Source: Leptospira_A soteropolitanensis
Lineage (GTDB): Bacteria; Spirochaetota; Leptospiria; Leptospirales; Leptospiraceae
Assembly: GCF_026151335.1 (NCBI RefSeq)
Contig: NZ_JAMQPP010000001.1
Strand: one strand, 5' to 3'
DNA length: 64,000 bases
A program made the position numbers and the translations under genes. Each line of letters begins with the position of its first letter. The stretch's first letter is position 1. Positions 35,301 to 43,407 of this stretch are shown in pieces. The notes below the pieces were generated by a model. That model was given only the letters and a program-made list of their open reading frames with translations. It was not told where the DNA came from and did not search any database.

Positions 35301-35765
35301 GTCTCCGTTAAATGACAGTGGAGTAGGAAAATCAGATTGTTTGACCACATCATTGATCATCCCTTGCAAACCAAGGGTCCTTCCTTCATCAGGAGAATAA
35401 ATATGAGCGACACCATATTTGTGTAAAACTTCAATCTCCGAAGGAAGAATGGTTCCACCACCACCACCAAACACGCGAATATGACCTGCCCCTTCTTTTT
35501 TTAATAGATCAATCATGTATTGAAAATATTCCACATGACCACCTTGGTAACTGGTGATCGCAATCCCTTGTACATCTTCTTGGATGGCACATTGGACAAT
35601 CTCTTGTACACTCCTGTTGTGGCCCAAGTGGATGACTTCCACCCCACTTTGTTGCAAAATCCTCCTCATGATATTGATGGAAGCGTCGTGGCCATCAAAG
35701 AGAGAGGCCGCCGTCACAAATCGAATTTTGTTTTGGGGGGTGTATGTTAAGATTTCGGTGGTCAT
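32391..35765 (-). CDS. icmF: Fused isobutyryl-CoA/acyl-CoA mutase IcmF
   Basis: A 1124-residue fusion. Domain order: B12-binding domain (about 10-145; cobalamin His in 'DGHDAS'), MeaI/MeaB-type G-protein chaperone (about 195-420; Walker A 'GTGGAGKSS', 'SINKFDKRGAL'), then the mutase TIM-barrel domain (about 550-1100; 'YTAGVYPYKRSGEDPTRMF', 'GGPERTNRRFHYLSSG'). This order defines IcmF, which isomerises isobutyryl-CoA and n-butyryl-CoA and often pivalyl/isovaleryl-CoA. It needs adenosylcobalamin. ATG 35765 (MTTEIL) is chosen over TTG 35774. A short inverted repeat (35768-35780) lies just upstream. No other B12 gene is present here. Confidence 0.94.
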   Translation of the reverse strand: MTTEILTYTPQNKIRFVTAASLFDGHDASINIMRRILQQSGVEVIHLGHNRSVQEIVQCAIQEDVQGIAITSYQGGHVEYFQYMIDLLKKEGAGHIRVFGGGGGTILPSEIEVLHKYGVAHIYSPDEGRTLGLQGMINDVVKQSDFPTPLSFNGDLASQIQKKNYLALGQAITQMEFSLLQEKTNYSINLEFPPPQKNIPVLGITGTGGAGKSSLTDELVRRYLHDFPDKTIAILSVDPSKRKTGGALLGDRIRMNSIFNERVYMRSFATREANIALNRSVKGAIQILKSAGYDLIIVETAGIGQSDSEITEVADVSLYVMTPEYGAATQLEKIDMIDYADVISINKFDKRGALDALRDVKKQYQRSRNLFNDPIDVMPVFGTIASQFQDAGTDELYAHLIGVVIAKCQLDWKSKYLKNQTGREASVVLPPDRVRYLTEIKEEIDRNAEWISKEAEIARSAYQLKGAISVLTKKGKPTKDLESEYQSLWDSLSLESKNILDTWSEKIESFRKEQYSYFVRGKEIKVDNYTVSLSHLKIPKIATPRFVDWGDILHWSYQENFPGFFPYTAGVYPYKRSGEDPTRMFAGEGGPERTNRRFHYLSSGMPAKRLSTAFDSVTLYGEDPDIRPDIYGKIGNSGVNVATLDDAKKLYSGFDLCDPSTSVSMTINGPAPMVLAFFLNAAIDQACEKYIRAEGKTEEVNSQIQKIYAAKRQVVPSFDGALPETNNSLGLMLLGVTGDEVLPKDVYEKLKKEALSQVRGTVQADILKEDQAQNTCIFSTEFALKMMGDIQHHFIQNAVRNFYSVSISGYHIAEAGANPITQVAFTLANGFTYVEYYLSRGMDINEFAPNLSFFFSNGIDPEYSVIGRVARRIWAKAMKFKYRANERSQMLKYHIQTSGRSLHSQEIDFNDIRTTLQALYAIYDNCNSLHTNAYDEAITTPTEESVRRAVAIQLIINRELGLAKNENPLQGAFIIEELTNLVEEAILTEFNRLTERGGVLGAMERMYQRNKIQEESLHYETLKHTGEYPIIGVNTFLNRNGSPTVIPGEVIRSTDEEKQQQIENLKAFQKRNEGKTEFAITKLKQVARAKENIFQELLETVKVASLGQISHALYEVGGQYRRNM

Positions 35766-35824
35766 AGAGAACAACGTTCTAGAAGGATTGGTACGGGTTC
35801 AATTGTAAAATATGACGGGAATGA

Positions 35825-35844
35825 CATAGTTTTTGAAAACTATG
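35825..35844. terminator. Weak hairpin between icmF and the acyltransferase
   Basis: The inverted repeat CATAGTTTT / AAAACTATG is separated by two bases. It lies between the stop of the acyltransferase gene (35869) and the icmF start on the same strand. It may terminate the acyltransferase transcript. The stem is AT-rich and the minus-strand tail has no long T run. Confidence 0.3.
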
Positions 35845-35868
35845 CCATATTTTTCTAAAAGGTCGAGT

Positions 35869-36690
35869 TTAAAGTACGGATTCCGCCTTTTTCATCAATT
35901 CCCTCACTCGATTTTCTAAAATTTCAGTCAGTTCTTTGGCCGCTTTTTTCTCCGGTCCCGTAGGAAATTCAGAAGGAGGGATGGGTTTGCCGATCACATA
36001 ACGAATTTTGGTTTTGAAAGCATCTCCCGTTAGGAAAGCCTTCGGTTTTGACATGTTTGTGGCACCTACAATCCCAGAAGGAATGATGGGAACCCCGGCA
36101 CGAATGGCCAGTTTTGCTGCCATAGCCCGGAAAGATTGGAGTTCGCCTGTTTCTGACCTAGAACCTTCCGGATAGATAGAAAGAAGCTCTCCCTCTTTCA
36201 TTAAATCTACCATATAATTCTCTAATTTTTCGTAGTATTCCATCGCAGCCCTTTTGTCCATTTCGGATTCTTTGGCTGCGTTGCGGATGATGGGCATACT
36301 TCCCCAGTTGATCAGGTTTTTTTTCACTACACTTCCAAGTGAATTCACCAAAACCTCAATGACTGGTTTAGTTAGGCTTAATGGAGGGTATTGAAACGGT
36401 GAGTTCTTATGGTTGATTAGAGCCATAATCTCTTCTTGCGGGTGAAAAAGCTCATATTTGCCTAGATAAACGATTTTTCGATCAGCAAAGGCACCTTGGA
36501 CAGCAATGTCCAAATAATCTGTATGGTTTGAAACAATAAGAGCTCCACCAGATTCGGGAATATTTTCATATCCAGCCACTTTTACGTCGTAAATAAGCTC
36601 CAAGAGGTTACGGAGAACGGTTTTGGGAACTTCGCGGGGTATCACGAAAAGACTTTCTAATATATCTGCGGCGTTTTGGTTTGAATCCAT
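35869..36690 (-). CDS. 1-acylglycerol-3-phosphate O-acyltransferase family (PlsC-like)
   Basis: A 273-residue acyltransferase with intact motifs: 'NHTDYLD' (HX4D, motif I), 'YPEGSRS' (motif III) and 'VPIIPSGIVGA' (motif IV). It should transfer acyl chains to lysophosphatidate or a related lipid at the inner membrane. No clear helix is visible, so membrane contact is through the amphipathic N terminus. The start is either ATG 36690 (MDSNQN) or ATG 36744; I use 36690 because the longer form leaves only 5 bp to the divergent gene start. It is the active-looking counterpart of the degenerate homologue at 3406-4674. Confidence 0.83.
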   Translation of the reverse strand: MDSNQNAADILESLFVIPREVPKTVLRNLLELIYDVKVAGYENIPESGGALIVSNHTDYLDIAVQGAFADRKIVYLGKYELFHPQEEIMALINHKNSPFQYPPLSLTKPVIEVLVNSLGSVVKKNLINWGSMPIIRNAAKESEMDKRAAMEYYEKLENYMVDLMKEGELLSIYPEGSRSETGELQSFRAMAAKLAIRAGVPIIPSGIVGATNMSKPKAFLTGDAFKTKIRYVIGKPIPPSEFPTGPEKKAAKELTEILENRVRELMKKAESVL

Positions 36691-36761
36691 AGAAACATCA
36701 CATATTTCAAAATAAAACTTTATGAAATCAAGTTGGATTTTCATCTTAGATGGAAATTCCT

Positions 36762-37772
36762 ATGAAAGAACTCCTCCAAGCACAGAACTCCCTTTGGTTC
36801 TCCCCTATCCCCTTGGATTCCCTACACCATTGGGATCCAACTTTCGGTGGTATCTTTGTCGCGATTTCGACTCTCTGCCATTACCTGGGGGGAAGTAGCT
36901 TTTTTTTAGGCCTCATTTCCTTCGTTTATATTTATTATCGTCCGAAACTTGCTTTTGAACTTTCTCTTGGGTTACTTACCTCAGCGGTGATGGTTTCTCT
37001 TTTAAAGTTTTATTTTGAAAGTCCAAGGCCCTTTCCGTACCCGGAAGCCTTTGATGAAAAAGCATTCGGATTACCCTCTGGACATGTTTATTCAGCAGTT
37101 GTCGTATGGGGACTGTTAGCGTATCGAATCCCAAAACTTTGGTTTCGAGTTCTTTCTGCTTTCATTATTCTTTTTATGCCGTTTTCCAGAATGTATCTTA
37201 AAGTACATTTTTTGGGAGATGTTAGTATGGGATTTGGATTGGGTGTGATCCATTTACTGATTCTTTTATTTTTACTCGATCGATTTTACAAAAAAGATTC
37301 TATCCCCGCCTTCCTACATACTGATAAGTATCGAACTCTAAGTTTACTGGGCATAGTAGTGACCTTATCGCCGATCTCATTAGATTCTCCTTTTTTATCG
37401 AGCGAACATCACCATAGTTTATCGGGAGTTCTTATGGCAAGCGGTGCTCTCGCCGGTTTTTGGATGGGAATTTTATTTTATCCAAGGTTGAGCAAACCCG
37501 AATTTTTAGATTGGTCTCTTCCTAAATTTAATTTTTCTTTCGGAACGAAAGAATTTAATATTTTTTGGAATACGATACTTGTTCGTTTGTTAGTTTTAGC
37601 TATCGTGATATCGCTACTCTATGTGTTACCCGGAATAATGATCAAAAAGTCCATCTGGAAGGATGATTTGTTTTTAAGATATATTCGATACTTAGTGGTT
37701 GGATTTGCACTTATCGCCATTGTTCCCTTAGTTCTGCAAAAAATAAAAAAAGGAAAGTTTTTGCAAAACTAA
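36762..37772 (+). CDS. PAP2-family phosphatase, polytopic
   Basis: A 336-residue membrane protein. The three PAP2 phosphatase motifs are intact: 'LKFYFESPRP', 'PSGH' and 'SRMYLKVHFLGD'. Members dephosphorylate lipid phosphates such as undecaprenyl diphosphate or phosphatidate at the outer face of the inner membrane. After the usual six helices there are three to four extra helices (from about residue 190), making it longer than the standard family. ATG 36762 is preferred, with GGAA 7 bases upstream; ATG 36750 is the alternative. A flippase gene follows 3 bp later, which suggests a joint role in lipid-linked glycan cycling. Confidence 0.87.
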   Translation: MKELLQAQNSLWFSPIPLDSLHHWDPTFGGIFVAISTLCHYLGGSSFFLGLISFVYIYYRPKLAFELSLGLLTSAVMVSLLKFYFESPRPFPYPEAFDEKAFGLPSGHVYSAVVVWGLLAYRIPKLWFRVLSAFIILFMPFSRMYLKVHFLGDVSMGFGLGVIHLLILLFLLDRFYKKDSIPAFLHTDKYRTLSLLGIVVTLSPISLDSPFLSSEHHHSLSGVLMASGALAGFWMGILFYPRLSKPEFLDWSLPKFNFSFGTKEFNIFWNTILVRLLVLAIVISLLYVLPGIMIKKSIWKDDLFLRYIRYLVVGFALIAIVPLVLQKIKKGKFLQN

Positions 37773-37775
37773 TAC

Positions 37776-39053
37776 ATGCAAAAAATAAAAAAGATATTTC
37801 AAATTTTAAAAGTGGAACTAATGAAAGAAGGAGTTCTTAAAAACTCTTTCTTTGTTAGTAGTTCCAAAGCAGTATCCGCTGTCACCAATTTGGTGTTTAT
37901 GATTTATTCCGTGAACTTACTGAGCAAAGCGGAAAATGGAAAACTCCAATACTTTTTAGGTTTTTTACCAGTCGTTTTAGCTGTTGCCGAATTCGGACTT
38001 CCTAACGCTCTAATCAAATATATTTCTCCAATGGCAGAACGGAAGGAAAACCCTGGTGCCATTTTAAATGCATCTCTTCGAATCAAATTTTATTCTTTTT
38101 TGTTTTTATCCCTAGTTTGTTTTGTAGCTTTCATCACTGGTGACGAAAACTATTTTGTACTTTTACTGCTGTTATTTGGTGGAATCATCATTTCGTTTAT
38201 ATCATATTTCGAAAGCCTTTTTGTTTCTTACCGTAAATATAAATCTTTATCACTTTGGAACCCACTTCCAAATGTAGTCCGACTTTTATTATTACTCTAT
38301 TTTTCTCTGTCAAGTGTTCATCCATTAACTTATATGGATATACTTGCCATTTTCTGCATTGCGCCTATATTTGTTTTGTTTTTATTCTTTTTCTTTTTTA
38401 ACAATGATGAGATCTCATTTACCGCTGAACCTAAAGAGATTAGAATTAGTGAAAAAAAACTTTTGCTTTTTAATCTTTGGGCATTTGCAGCCTCTATATG
38501 TGCAATTCTATCTGATCGACTTGAAATCTTCTTTCTAAACCAATTCCACCCTCCAGAGATTGTTGCGGATTACGGAACCGCCTTACAACTATTTAGTGGC
38601 TTCATCATTATACTTGCGACGTTTAACTCTATTATTTATCCAAAATTAGCGAGACTTGCAGAAACAGAAGAATTCCCCATTGTTTTAAAAAAATCAGTTT
38701 TTTTAGGTGGGATGATAGCAATCGCACTATCTCCTGGAATTTTACTTGCAGAACCCATCTTAACATTGTTATTCGGCACTAAATATACCAATTCGATTTC
38801 GGTTTTTAAAATTTTATATCCAAACTTTTTATTACAATTAGTTTTTGCCCCCTTAGGAACGGCACTCTTTGCTTTAGGATTACCGAGACTACTAGCTGGA
38901 CTAGCACTACTGCGATTGTTATTTGGTGCCATCTTTGATTATTGGATTATCCCTGATTGGGGGGCCAATGGAGCGGCGATATCGCTCTTTCTCGGGCAAA
39001 TTGTATCTTGGTTACTTTTAACAGGTTACTTTATGGCTTACTTTCGGAAGTAA
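37776..39053 (+). CDS. Wzx-like polysaccharide flippase (MVF/MATE superfamily)
   Basis: A 425-residue polytopic protein with about 12 hydrophobic segments. The N-terminal 'FFVSSSKAVSAVTNLVFMIYSVNLLSKAENGKLQYF' (read in parts) is typical of the first helices of oligosaccharide flippases of the MOP exporter superfamily. It should flip lipid-linked sugars across the inner membrane. It starts 3 bp after the PAP2 gene stop and is clearly co-transcribed. The last 23 bases overlap the convergent 39031-39657 gene. No glycosyltransferase is next to it. Confidence 0.82.
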   Translation: MQKIKKIFQILKVELMKEGVLKNSFFVSSSKAVSAVTNLVFMIYSVNLLSKAENGKLQYFLGFLPVVLAVAEFGLPNALIKYISPMAERKENPGAILNASLRIKFYSFLFLSLVCFVAFITGDENYFVLLLLLFGGIIISFISYFESLFVSYRKYKSLSLWNPLPNVVRLLLLLYFSLSSVHPLTYMDILAIFCIAPIFVLFLFFFFFNNDEISFTAEPKEIRISEKKLLLFNLWAFAASICAILSDRLEIFFLNQFHPPEIVADYGTALQLFSGFIIILATFNSIIYPKLARLAETEEFPIVLKKSVFLGGMIAIALSPGILLAEPILTLLFGTKYTNSISVFKILYPNFLLQLVFAPLGTALFALGLPRLLAGLALLRLLFGAIFDYWIIPDWGANGAAISLFLGQIVSWLLLTGYFMAYFRK

Positions 39054-39657
39054 CAAACTCATATATTTTTTTATAGTTTGATTCTAGTGTTTCCCACTCG
39101 TTAGGAGTAATACTTTTCCCATATAACTTCTGATAAGCATCTTTTACGGATTTTCCTTCAGAGATGTATTCCTTTAACTTTAGGATTACCATTTTTAATT
39201 GGATCGAATCGTTTTGGATGTCATAATCGCGATTGATTCTAGTCCCTGAGGCCATTTCAAATTCGCGAACAAAAATCTCGGGCAACGTAAAAATACCATA
39301 ACCTTCGAAATGATTGGTTCGAAACTCTGATCGCGTTTTGGCCCAGGCCAGCAAAAACAAAGAAGGATTAGGCGGATTTCCACCTAACAATGTCCCATCT
39401 GGAAATTGTAATTTCTGAGAAAATCGGACTACCGCCCTAGAAAGTTCTTTTCTTCGACGAACTGAAAAATTTGTTTTTTCGGCTTCTGTAAGATAGGTAA
39501 ATAAAACAGCTTCTTCTTTGCTATGGTCCGCCTTTTCAAAAAACCGACTCAAATCATGTGAAAAACGAGTGTCAGCTTCCCTATAAGAAAAAATAACCAA
39601 CAGAAGAGGGAAAATGAGAAGAAATCCATGTCTGTATTTCAAAAGTATTTTCTTCAT
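39031..39657 (-). CDS. Hypothetical protein with signal anchor, possible degenerate lysozyme-like fold
   Basis: A 208-residue protein with a membrane segment at residues 9-25 (signal peptide or anchor). The rest is alpha-helical. 'LLAWAKTRSEFRTNHFEGYGIFTLPE' (in parts) followed by 'NDSIQLKMVILKLKEYI' and 'SVKDAYQKLYG' loosely resembles the core of lytic transglycosylases, but the Glu position and sugar-binding residues do not clearly match. That is only a lead. It overlaps the OM-barrel gene start by 44 bp (divergent) and the flippase gene end by 23 bp (convergent). Confidence 0.55.
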   Translation of the reverse strand: MKKILLKYRHGFLLIFPLLLVIFSYREADTRFSHDLSRFFEKADHSKEEAVLFTYLTEAEKTNFSVRRRKELSRAVVRFSQKLQFPDGTLLGGNPPNPSLFLLAWAKTRSEFRTNHFEGYGIFTLPEIFVREFEMASGTRINRDYDIQNDSIQLKMVILKLKEYISEGKSVKDAYQKLYGKSITPNEWETLESNYKKIYEFVTSESKP

Positions 39658-41086
39658 CCCTACAAGTATCGGGATAGTTTCCTTTCTCTTTCTTTCTTTT
39701 TTTTCCAGTCTTTGGGCACAATCTTACTCGGACTCGGTCATGGACGATGAACGTGCCAATCGCAGTTTTGGCCGAGTGGTCGTCAAAGATAGATTCCAAA
39801 CAATTCCCTCTGGGACGGATATAAAGGGATTTGGTCTTCAAACAGAGCTCATTACCGGCGGGAGATTTCAATCCCAAAAAGGTGGTTTGGTTTTGGAAAA
39901 AGCCAATCGCTATTATGGTTATGGAGTTTTAACAACCCCAAGTCTTTTCTATTACGCAGGAGAAGGTTGGAATTTTGGAATCCTTATTGCACCTCGGGTT
40001 GGTATATCCGAAGAAAGAATAATCGATAAAGAAGTCCGCACGATTTACGATTCAGAATTCACAGCCCTAGTATCTAAGGAAATCTCTGGAATTCAATTGG
40101 CATTGGAAGTTGGCCGAGGATTCAATAGATTAGATCGATATGGTTTTTTCTTTGTTGGAATGTCCAATTTTGGTTCTGCATCCGTTTCTTTTACTTCCGG
40201 TATTCGCATAACAGGAATTCAATTAAATGCCAAACCAGAATTGGAAAATTGGTTTGGCCCACCCTGGAGCGGATACCGAAGGGAAATTTACGGAGGTTTG
40301 ATTAGCTCTGAAAAAATTCTAATTTGGGAAGAATTACGTTTTTTTCATTATCTATATTCTGATCCAAACCATAATACCAATGGGCAAATTCTTTCAGGCC
40401 AAAGAGTTTCAGGGCGTTATTCCTATAGCGGAATGGAATTCCAATTTAAAAAATTTTTAGATACTTGGGCTTTGGATTTAGTAGGGATTCGACTTCTTGG
40501 AGAATCAAAATCCTCCACTAACCCTTGGTCCGAAAAACAGATCGCCACCAATTCCTATTTAGGGTTTTTATCTCTACACTCTCAGGGTGAAAAATTTAGT
40601 TTTTCTCTTGCTGGACTTGTAACGAAAAAAGACCAAAAAGATCGATTAGATTCAAATAGCAATGGTTATGCGTCAAACTTTGCCGAACCAAGAGTGCTTG
40701 GAGGTTTCTCTTCGTTTTTACTATACCAGACCTTGGATTCAATAAACCCTCCCCAGTTTCGAGATGTACCAACAAAAGAGAATCCTAATTTTGAAAACAA
40801 AGGAAACCGCATTTACGGGATACAAATGGGATGGGATTGGTATTCTTTTTTTCGAACAGATTTATTTTTAAACCGATCAGACTCTGGGTTGGGAAAAGGT
40901 AACGAAGTCATCGGTAAACTTAGCTTTTTATCAAATGATTATGGTAAGTTATTCGCTCAAATGAGTGCATCTTATACTTTGATGGACCCTCGCAAAACGC
41001 ACGTTTTCATCACTGAACCATTCACATTAGAAGAACCTAAAAAAGAATATCTACGGTTTTATGTTTCCTTAGGAATGAAGTTTTAA
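39614..41086 (+). CDS. Outer-membrane beta-barrel protein
   Basis: A 490-residue protein with a signal peptide ending near 'SSLWAQ' (residue 35), a beta-rich body with alternating hydrophobic/aromatic strands ('YGFFFVGMSNFGSASVSFTSGIRI', in parts) and a terminal Phe ('YVSLGMKF'), as outer-membrane barrels have for BAM recognition. No plug or TonB box is seen. The pore or adhesin function is unknown. ATG 39614 has GAGGG upstream. The start overlaps the divergent 39031-39657 gene by 44 bp, and its TAA overlaps the stop of the response regulator by 3 bp. Confidence 0.75.
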   Translation: MRRNPCLYFKSIFFIPTSIGIVSFLFLSFFSSLWAQSYSDSVMDDERANRSFGRVVVKDRFQTIPSGTDIKGFGLQTELITGGRFQSQKGGLVLEKANRYYGYGVLTTPSLFYYAGEGWNFGILIAPRVGISEERIIDKEVRTIYDSEFTALVSKEISGIQLALEVGRGFNRLDRYGFFFVGMSNFGSASVSFTSGIRITGIQLNAKPELENWFGPPWSGYRREIYGGLISSEKILIWEELRFFHYLYSDPNHNTNGQILSGQRVSGRYSYSGMEFQFKKFLDTWALDLVGIRLLGESKSSTNPWSEKQIATNSYLGFLSLHSQGEKFSFSLAGLVTKKDQKDRLDSNSNGYASNFAEPRVLGGFSSFLLYQTLDSINPPQFRDVPTKENPNFENKGNRIYGIQMGWDWYSFFRTDLFLNRSDSGLGKGNEVIGKLSFLSNDYGKLFAQMSASYTLMDPRKTHVFITEPFTLEEPKKEYLRFYVSLGMKF

Positions 41087-41979
41087 TTGGTTTGCATCAG
41101 TTTGTACCAAGTTTTAAAAAATCGAACCTCATTGCCTTTTTCATTATAAACAATAGAATCAATATTCATCTTAGCAAGAAAAATACCTCTTCCGCTGACT
41201 AGGTTAGCCGCAGGATTGACAATGGGATTGGGAATCTGGCTAACCGCAAATCCATTTCCCTCATCGCGAATCACAATCGTAACTCCAACATCGTCCATCG
41301 ATATTTCAACAAAAACGGAAGAATTATTTTCTGCACAACGTGAATCCACTAACTTAAAATAATCCTCATTCGCCTCTAAACATTCCTGTTTTTCGACATA
41401 ACTCACACCAGCTACACCGTGTTCAATGGCATTCGCTAAAAGTTCATATAATACTATTTTGATTGAAATCAAATCTTCGTGGGTAGCGAGCGGAGAATTT
41501 AATATTTGTTTAACAATAAATGCTATATATGAATTTAATTTTTTAATTTGAGGTTTAAGTTTGATTTTGCAATCAGAACTAAACTGCGTGATTTCACCAC
41601 TATTGAAAAGAAGAGTTAAATCAATATCTGCATTTTCGAATTTTTTAATTCGAGAACGAAGTGCTTCCATTCGAAATGGCTTCAGAAAAAAATCTACAGC
41701 CCCCATTCTAAAAACGTCAATGGCGATTTGAATGTCACTATCGCCAGTAATGACTAAAAAAGGTGTTTGGTTTCCTTCAGCTCTCAGCTTTTGAATGAAT
41801 TGAATTCCATTTAATTTAGGTAAGCTGATATCAGAAATAATAAGGTCAAAAGTATTTTGGTTGGTGATCGTTAAAGCCTCAAGTCCATCTGAGGCCATAG
41901 TGACGTTAAATTCGTCCTTAAAATATTCCCAGAATAATTCCCGGATTGTATCTTCGTCATCAACAAAAAGGATTTTCAT
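41083..41979 (-). CDS. Response regulator with HATPase (RsbW-like) output domain
   Basis: A 298-residue protein. N-terminal receiver domain (1-120): 'VDDEDTIREL', phospho-acceptor D50 in 'IISDISLP', Thr in 'LVITGDSD' and Lys in 'FFLKPF'. C-terminal part (about 165-295) has the GHKL ATPase boxes: 'VLYELLANAIEHG' (N box), 'RDEGNGF' (G1) and 'SGRGIFLAK' (G2). The missing His-phosphotransfer helix and RsbW-like layout suggest an anti-sigma/serine-kinase output and not a histidine kinase. Such proteins control partner-switching or stress sigma pathways; no partner is adjacent. It is monocistronic. Confidence 0.8.
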   Translation of the reverse strand: MKILFVDDEDTIRELFWEYFKDEFNVTMASDGLEALTITNQNTFDLIISDISLPKLNGIQFIQKLRAEGNQTPFLVITGDSDIQIAIDVFRMGAVDFFLKPFRMEALRSRIKKFENADIDLTLLFNSGEITQFSSDCKIKLKPQIKKLNSYIAFIVKQILNSPLATHEDLISIKIVLYELLANAIEHGVAGVSYVEKQECLEANEDYFKLVDSRCAENNSSVFVEISMDDVGVTIVIRDEGNGFAVSQIPNPIVNPAANLVSGRGIFLAKMNIDSIVYNEKGNEVRFFKTWYKLMQTN

Positions 41980-42042
41980 AGGTCGGAGTCTTAGAGTAAA
42001 GAGAACTTCAATCTATAACAATTGTAAATCTATTTTTAAATT

Positions 42043-43407
42043 TTAGTCTTCCAAGTTGTAAGAACGTTCCAATTTATATGTCGATTGTAACTCTTGTTGG
42101 AGGTCCAAAATCTCTTTACGTGTAAAAAATGCTATTTTTCCGCCAGATAGCTCAAACGCGTAGTAGGTGGCATCCTCCGATTGTAGAAGATTTTTCAATT
42201 GGCTAAGCGAAGTGACTCGGGTTCCGTTTACCTTTTCTAAAACCAAATCTTGAAATTCCTGATATCCTAGGTTCCCTTCTAGGGGAAAAACCCGACTTAA
42301 AATGACGATCTTTTCACGAATAGGGTGCACTTTCTTTTGGTAGTAGTCGGAAAGGTAAACCAGTTTTTTTTCTGATTTGACGCGGTATTCAGAACCAAAC
42401 TCTTTCAAATACGCATTCGTAAGTTCCGTAAAGAAAAACCCACCAGCGATCAAATATAACGGTTTTCTTTTTTTGGCCTCTTCGGGAATCAAAAAATCAT
42501 TAGAATCATAAGCTCTCAAATCATAACTAACAGATTGATTTTGGAAATTCCGGCGGATTTTTAATTGAACAGAATCACCTAATTCGCGCAAGGTGCCATT
42601 AGATTTTCTTAAAATTAAATCATAAACCTTATCAGCCCGGTCCCAATCATCAATTTTTGAAAGAGAAGTTGAGTTGATCTCTGTGATTAAATCTCCAGGA
42701 AATAAGTTGTATGCTGGCCCTACACCAGGGATCACTTCCGTTACCAAAAGTGGATTGTTAATATTTTGAGAGTAATATTCACGTTCTGATGGAGTTAAAT
42801 TTACATCAAAAACCAAACCTGGGTGAGGGAACGGTTTTCCATTTGTTCTATTGAAAGTTTCCACGTACTCTGGAGGAATTAAATATTCTCCAATGGTGAC
42901 ACCGCATAATACTTGATTCTTAAAGAAAAATTCGGCTTCTTCTGAAGTTTTTTTCTCAAACAAAAACACTTTGATCGGGGTTTTTGAAAAAGGTAGAAAC
43001 ACATAACGAGACTTACCCGTTGGGCAATGTTTATTAGTCAATTTGGAATCGAAAACGACTGGTTTTGGAAGTTTTGAGATTCCATTTGTCTCTAAAAGAA
43101 TAAATCCTGTTTCTTCATCATAAGATTTAATGCCTAGTTTAGGAACTGAATAATCAAAAGATTCAAATTCTGCAAAGACAGGATTTTGTTTCGGTAAGGT
43201 AACGCCAAAGAAAAGACCTTTTCCTACATAAATCAAATTTATTTTTCTGGAAAATGGTTCACCTATGAGCCAAGGGTTTTGGTGACTTGTCTTTTGGAAG
43301 GTAATTCTAGACTCAATGACTCTTTTGTCTTCAAAATCTTCTGCACCAAGCTGCAACAAGGTGGAAAAACTAAAAAGGATTACAAAAACATATTTAAAAC
43401 TCTTCAT
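42043..43407 (-). CDS. Exported PDZ-domain protein, DegP-like without protease triad
   Basis: A 454-residue protein with a signal peptide (about 1-23, LQLGA). Residues about 205-300 hold a PDZ domain ('LLVTEVIPGVGPAYNLFPGDLITEINSTSL'), and the C-terminal part ('NLGYQEFQDLVLEKVNGTRVTSLSQL') is a second PDZ-like domain, as in plant Deg proteases. The N-terminal region has a trypsin-like barrel outline but I find no His-Asp-Ser triad. It likely assists the serine protease encoded just upstream, with which it overlaps by 14 bp. Periplasmic. Confidence 0.72.
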   Translation of the reverse strand: MKSFKYVFVILFSFSTLLQLGAEDFEDKRVIESRITFQKTSHQNPWLIGEPFSRKINLIYVGKGLFFGVTLPKQNPVFAEFESFDYSVPKLGIKSYDEETGFILLETNGISKLPKPVVFDSKLTNKHCPTGKSRYVFLPFSKTPIKVFLFEKKTSEEAEFFFKNQVLCGVTIGEYLIPPEYVETFNRTNGKPFPHPGLVFDVNLTPSEREYYSQNINNPLLVTEVIPGVGPAYNLFPGDLITEINSTSLSKIDDWDRADKVYDLILRKSNGTLRELGDSVQLKIRRNFQNQSVSYDLRAYDSNDFLIPEEAKKRKPLYLIAGGFFFTELTNAYLKEFGSEYRVKSEKKLVYLSDYYQKKVHPIREKIVILSRVFPLEGNLGYQEFQDLVLEKVNGTRVTSLSQLKNLLQSEDATYYAFELSGGKIAFFTRKEILDLQQELQSTYKLERSYNLED

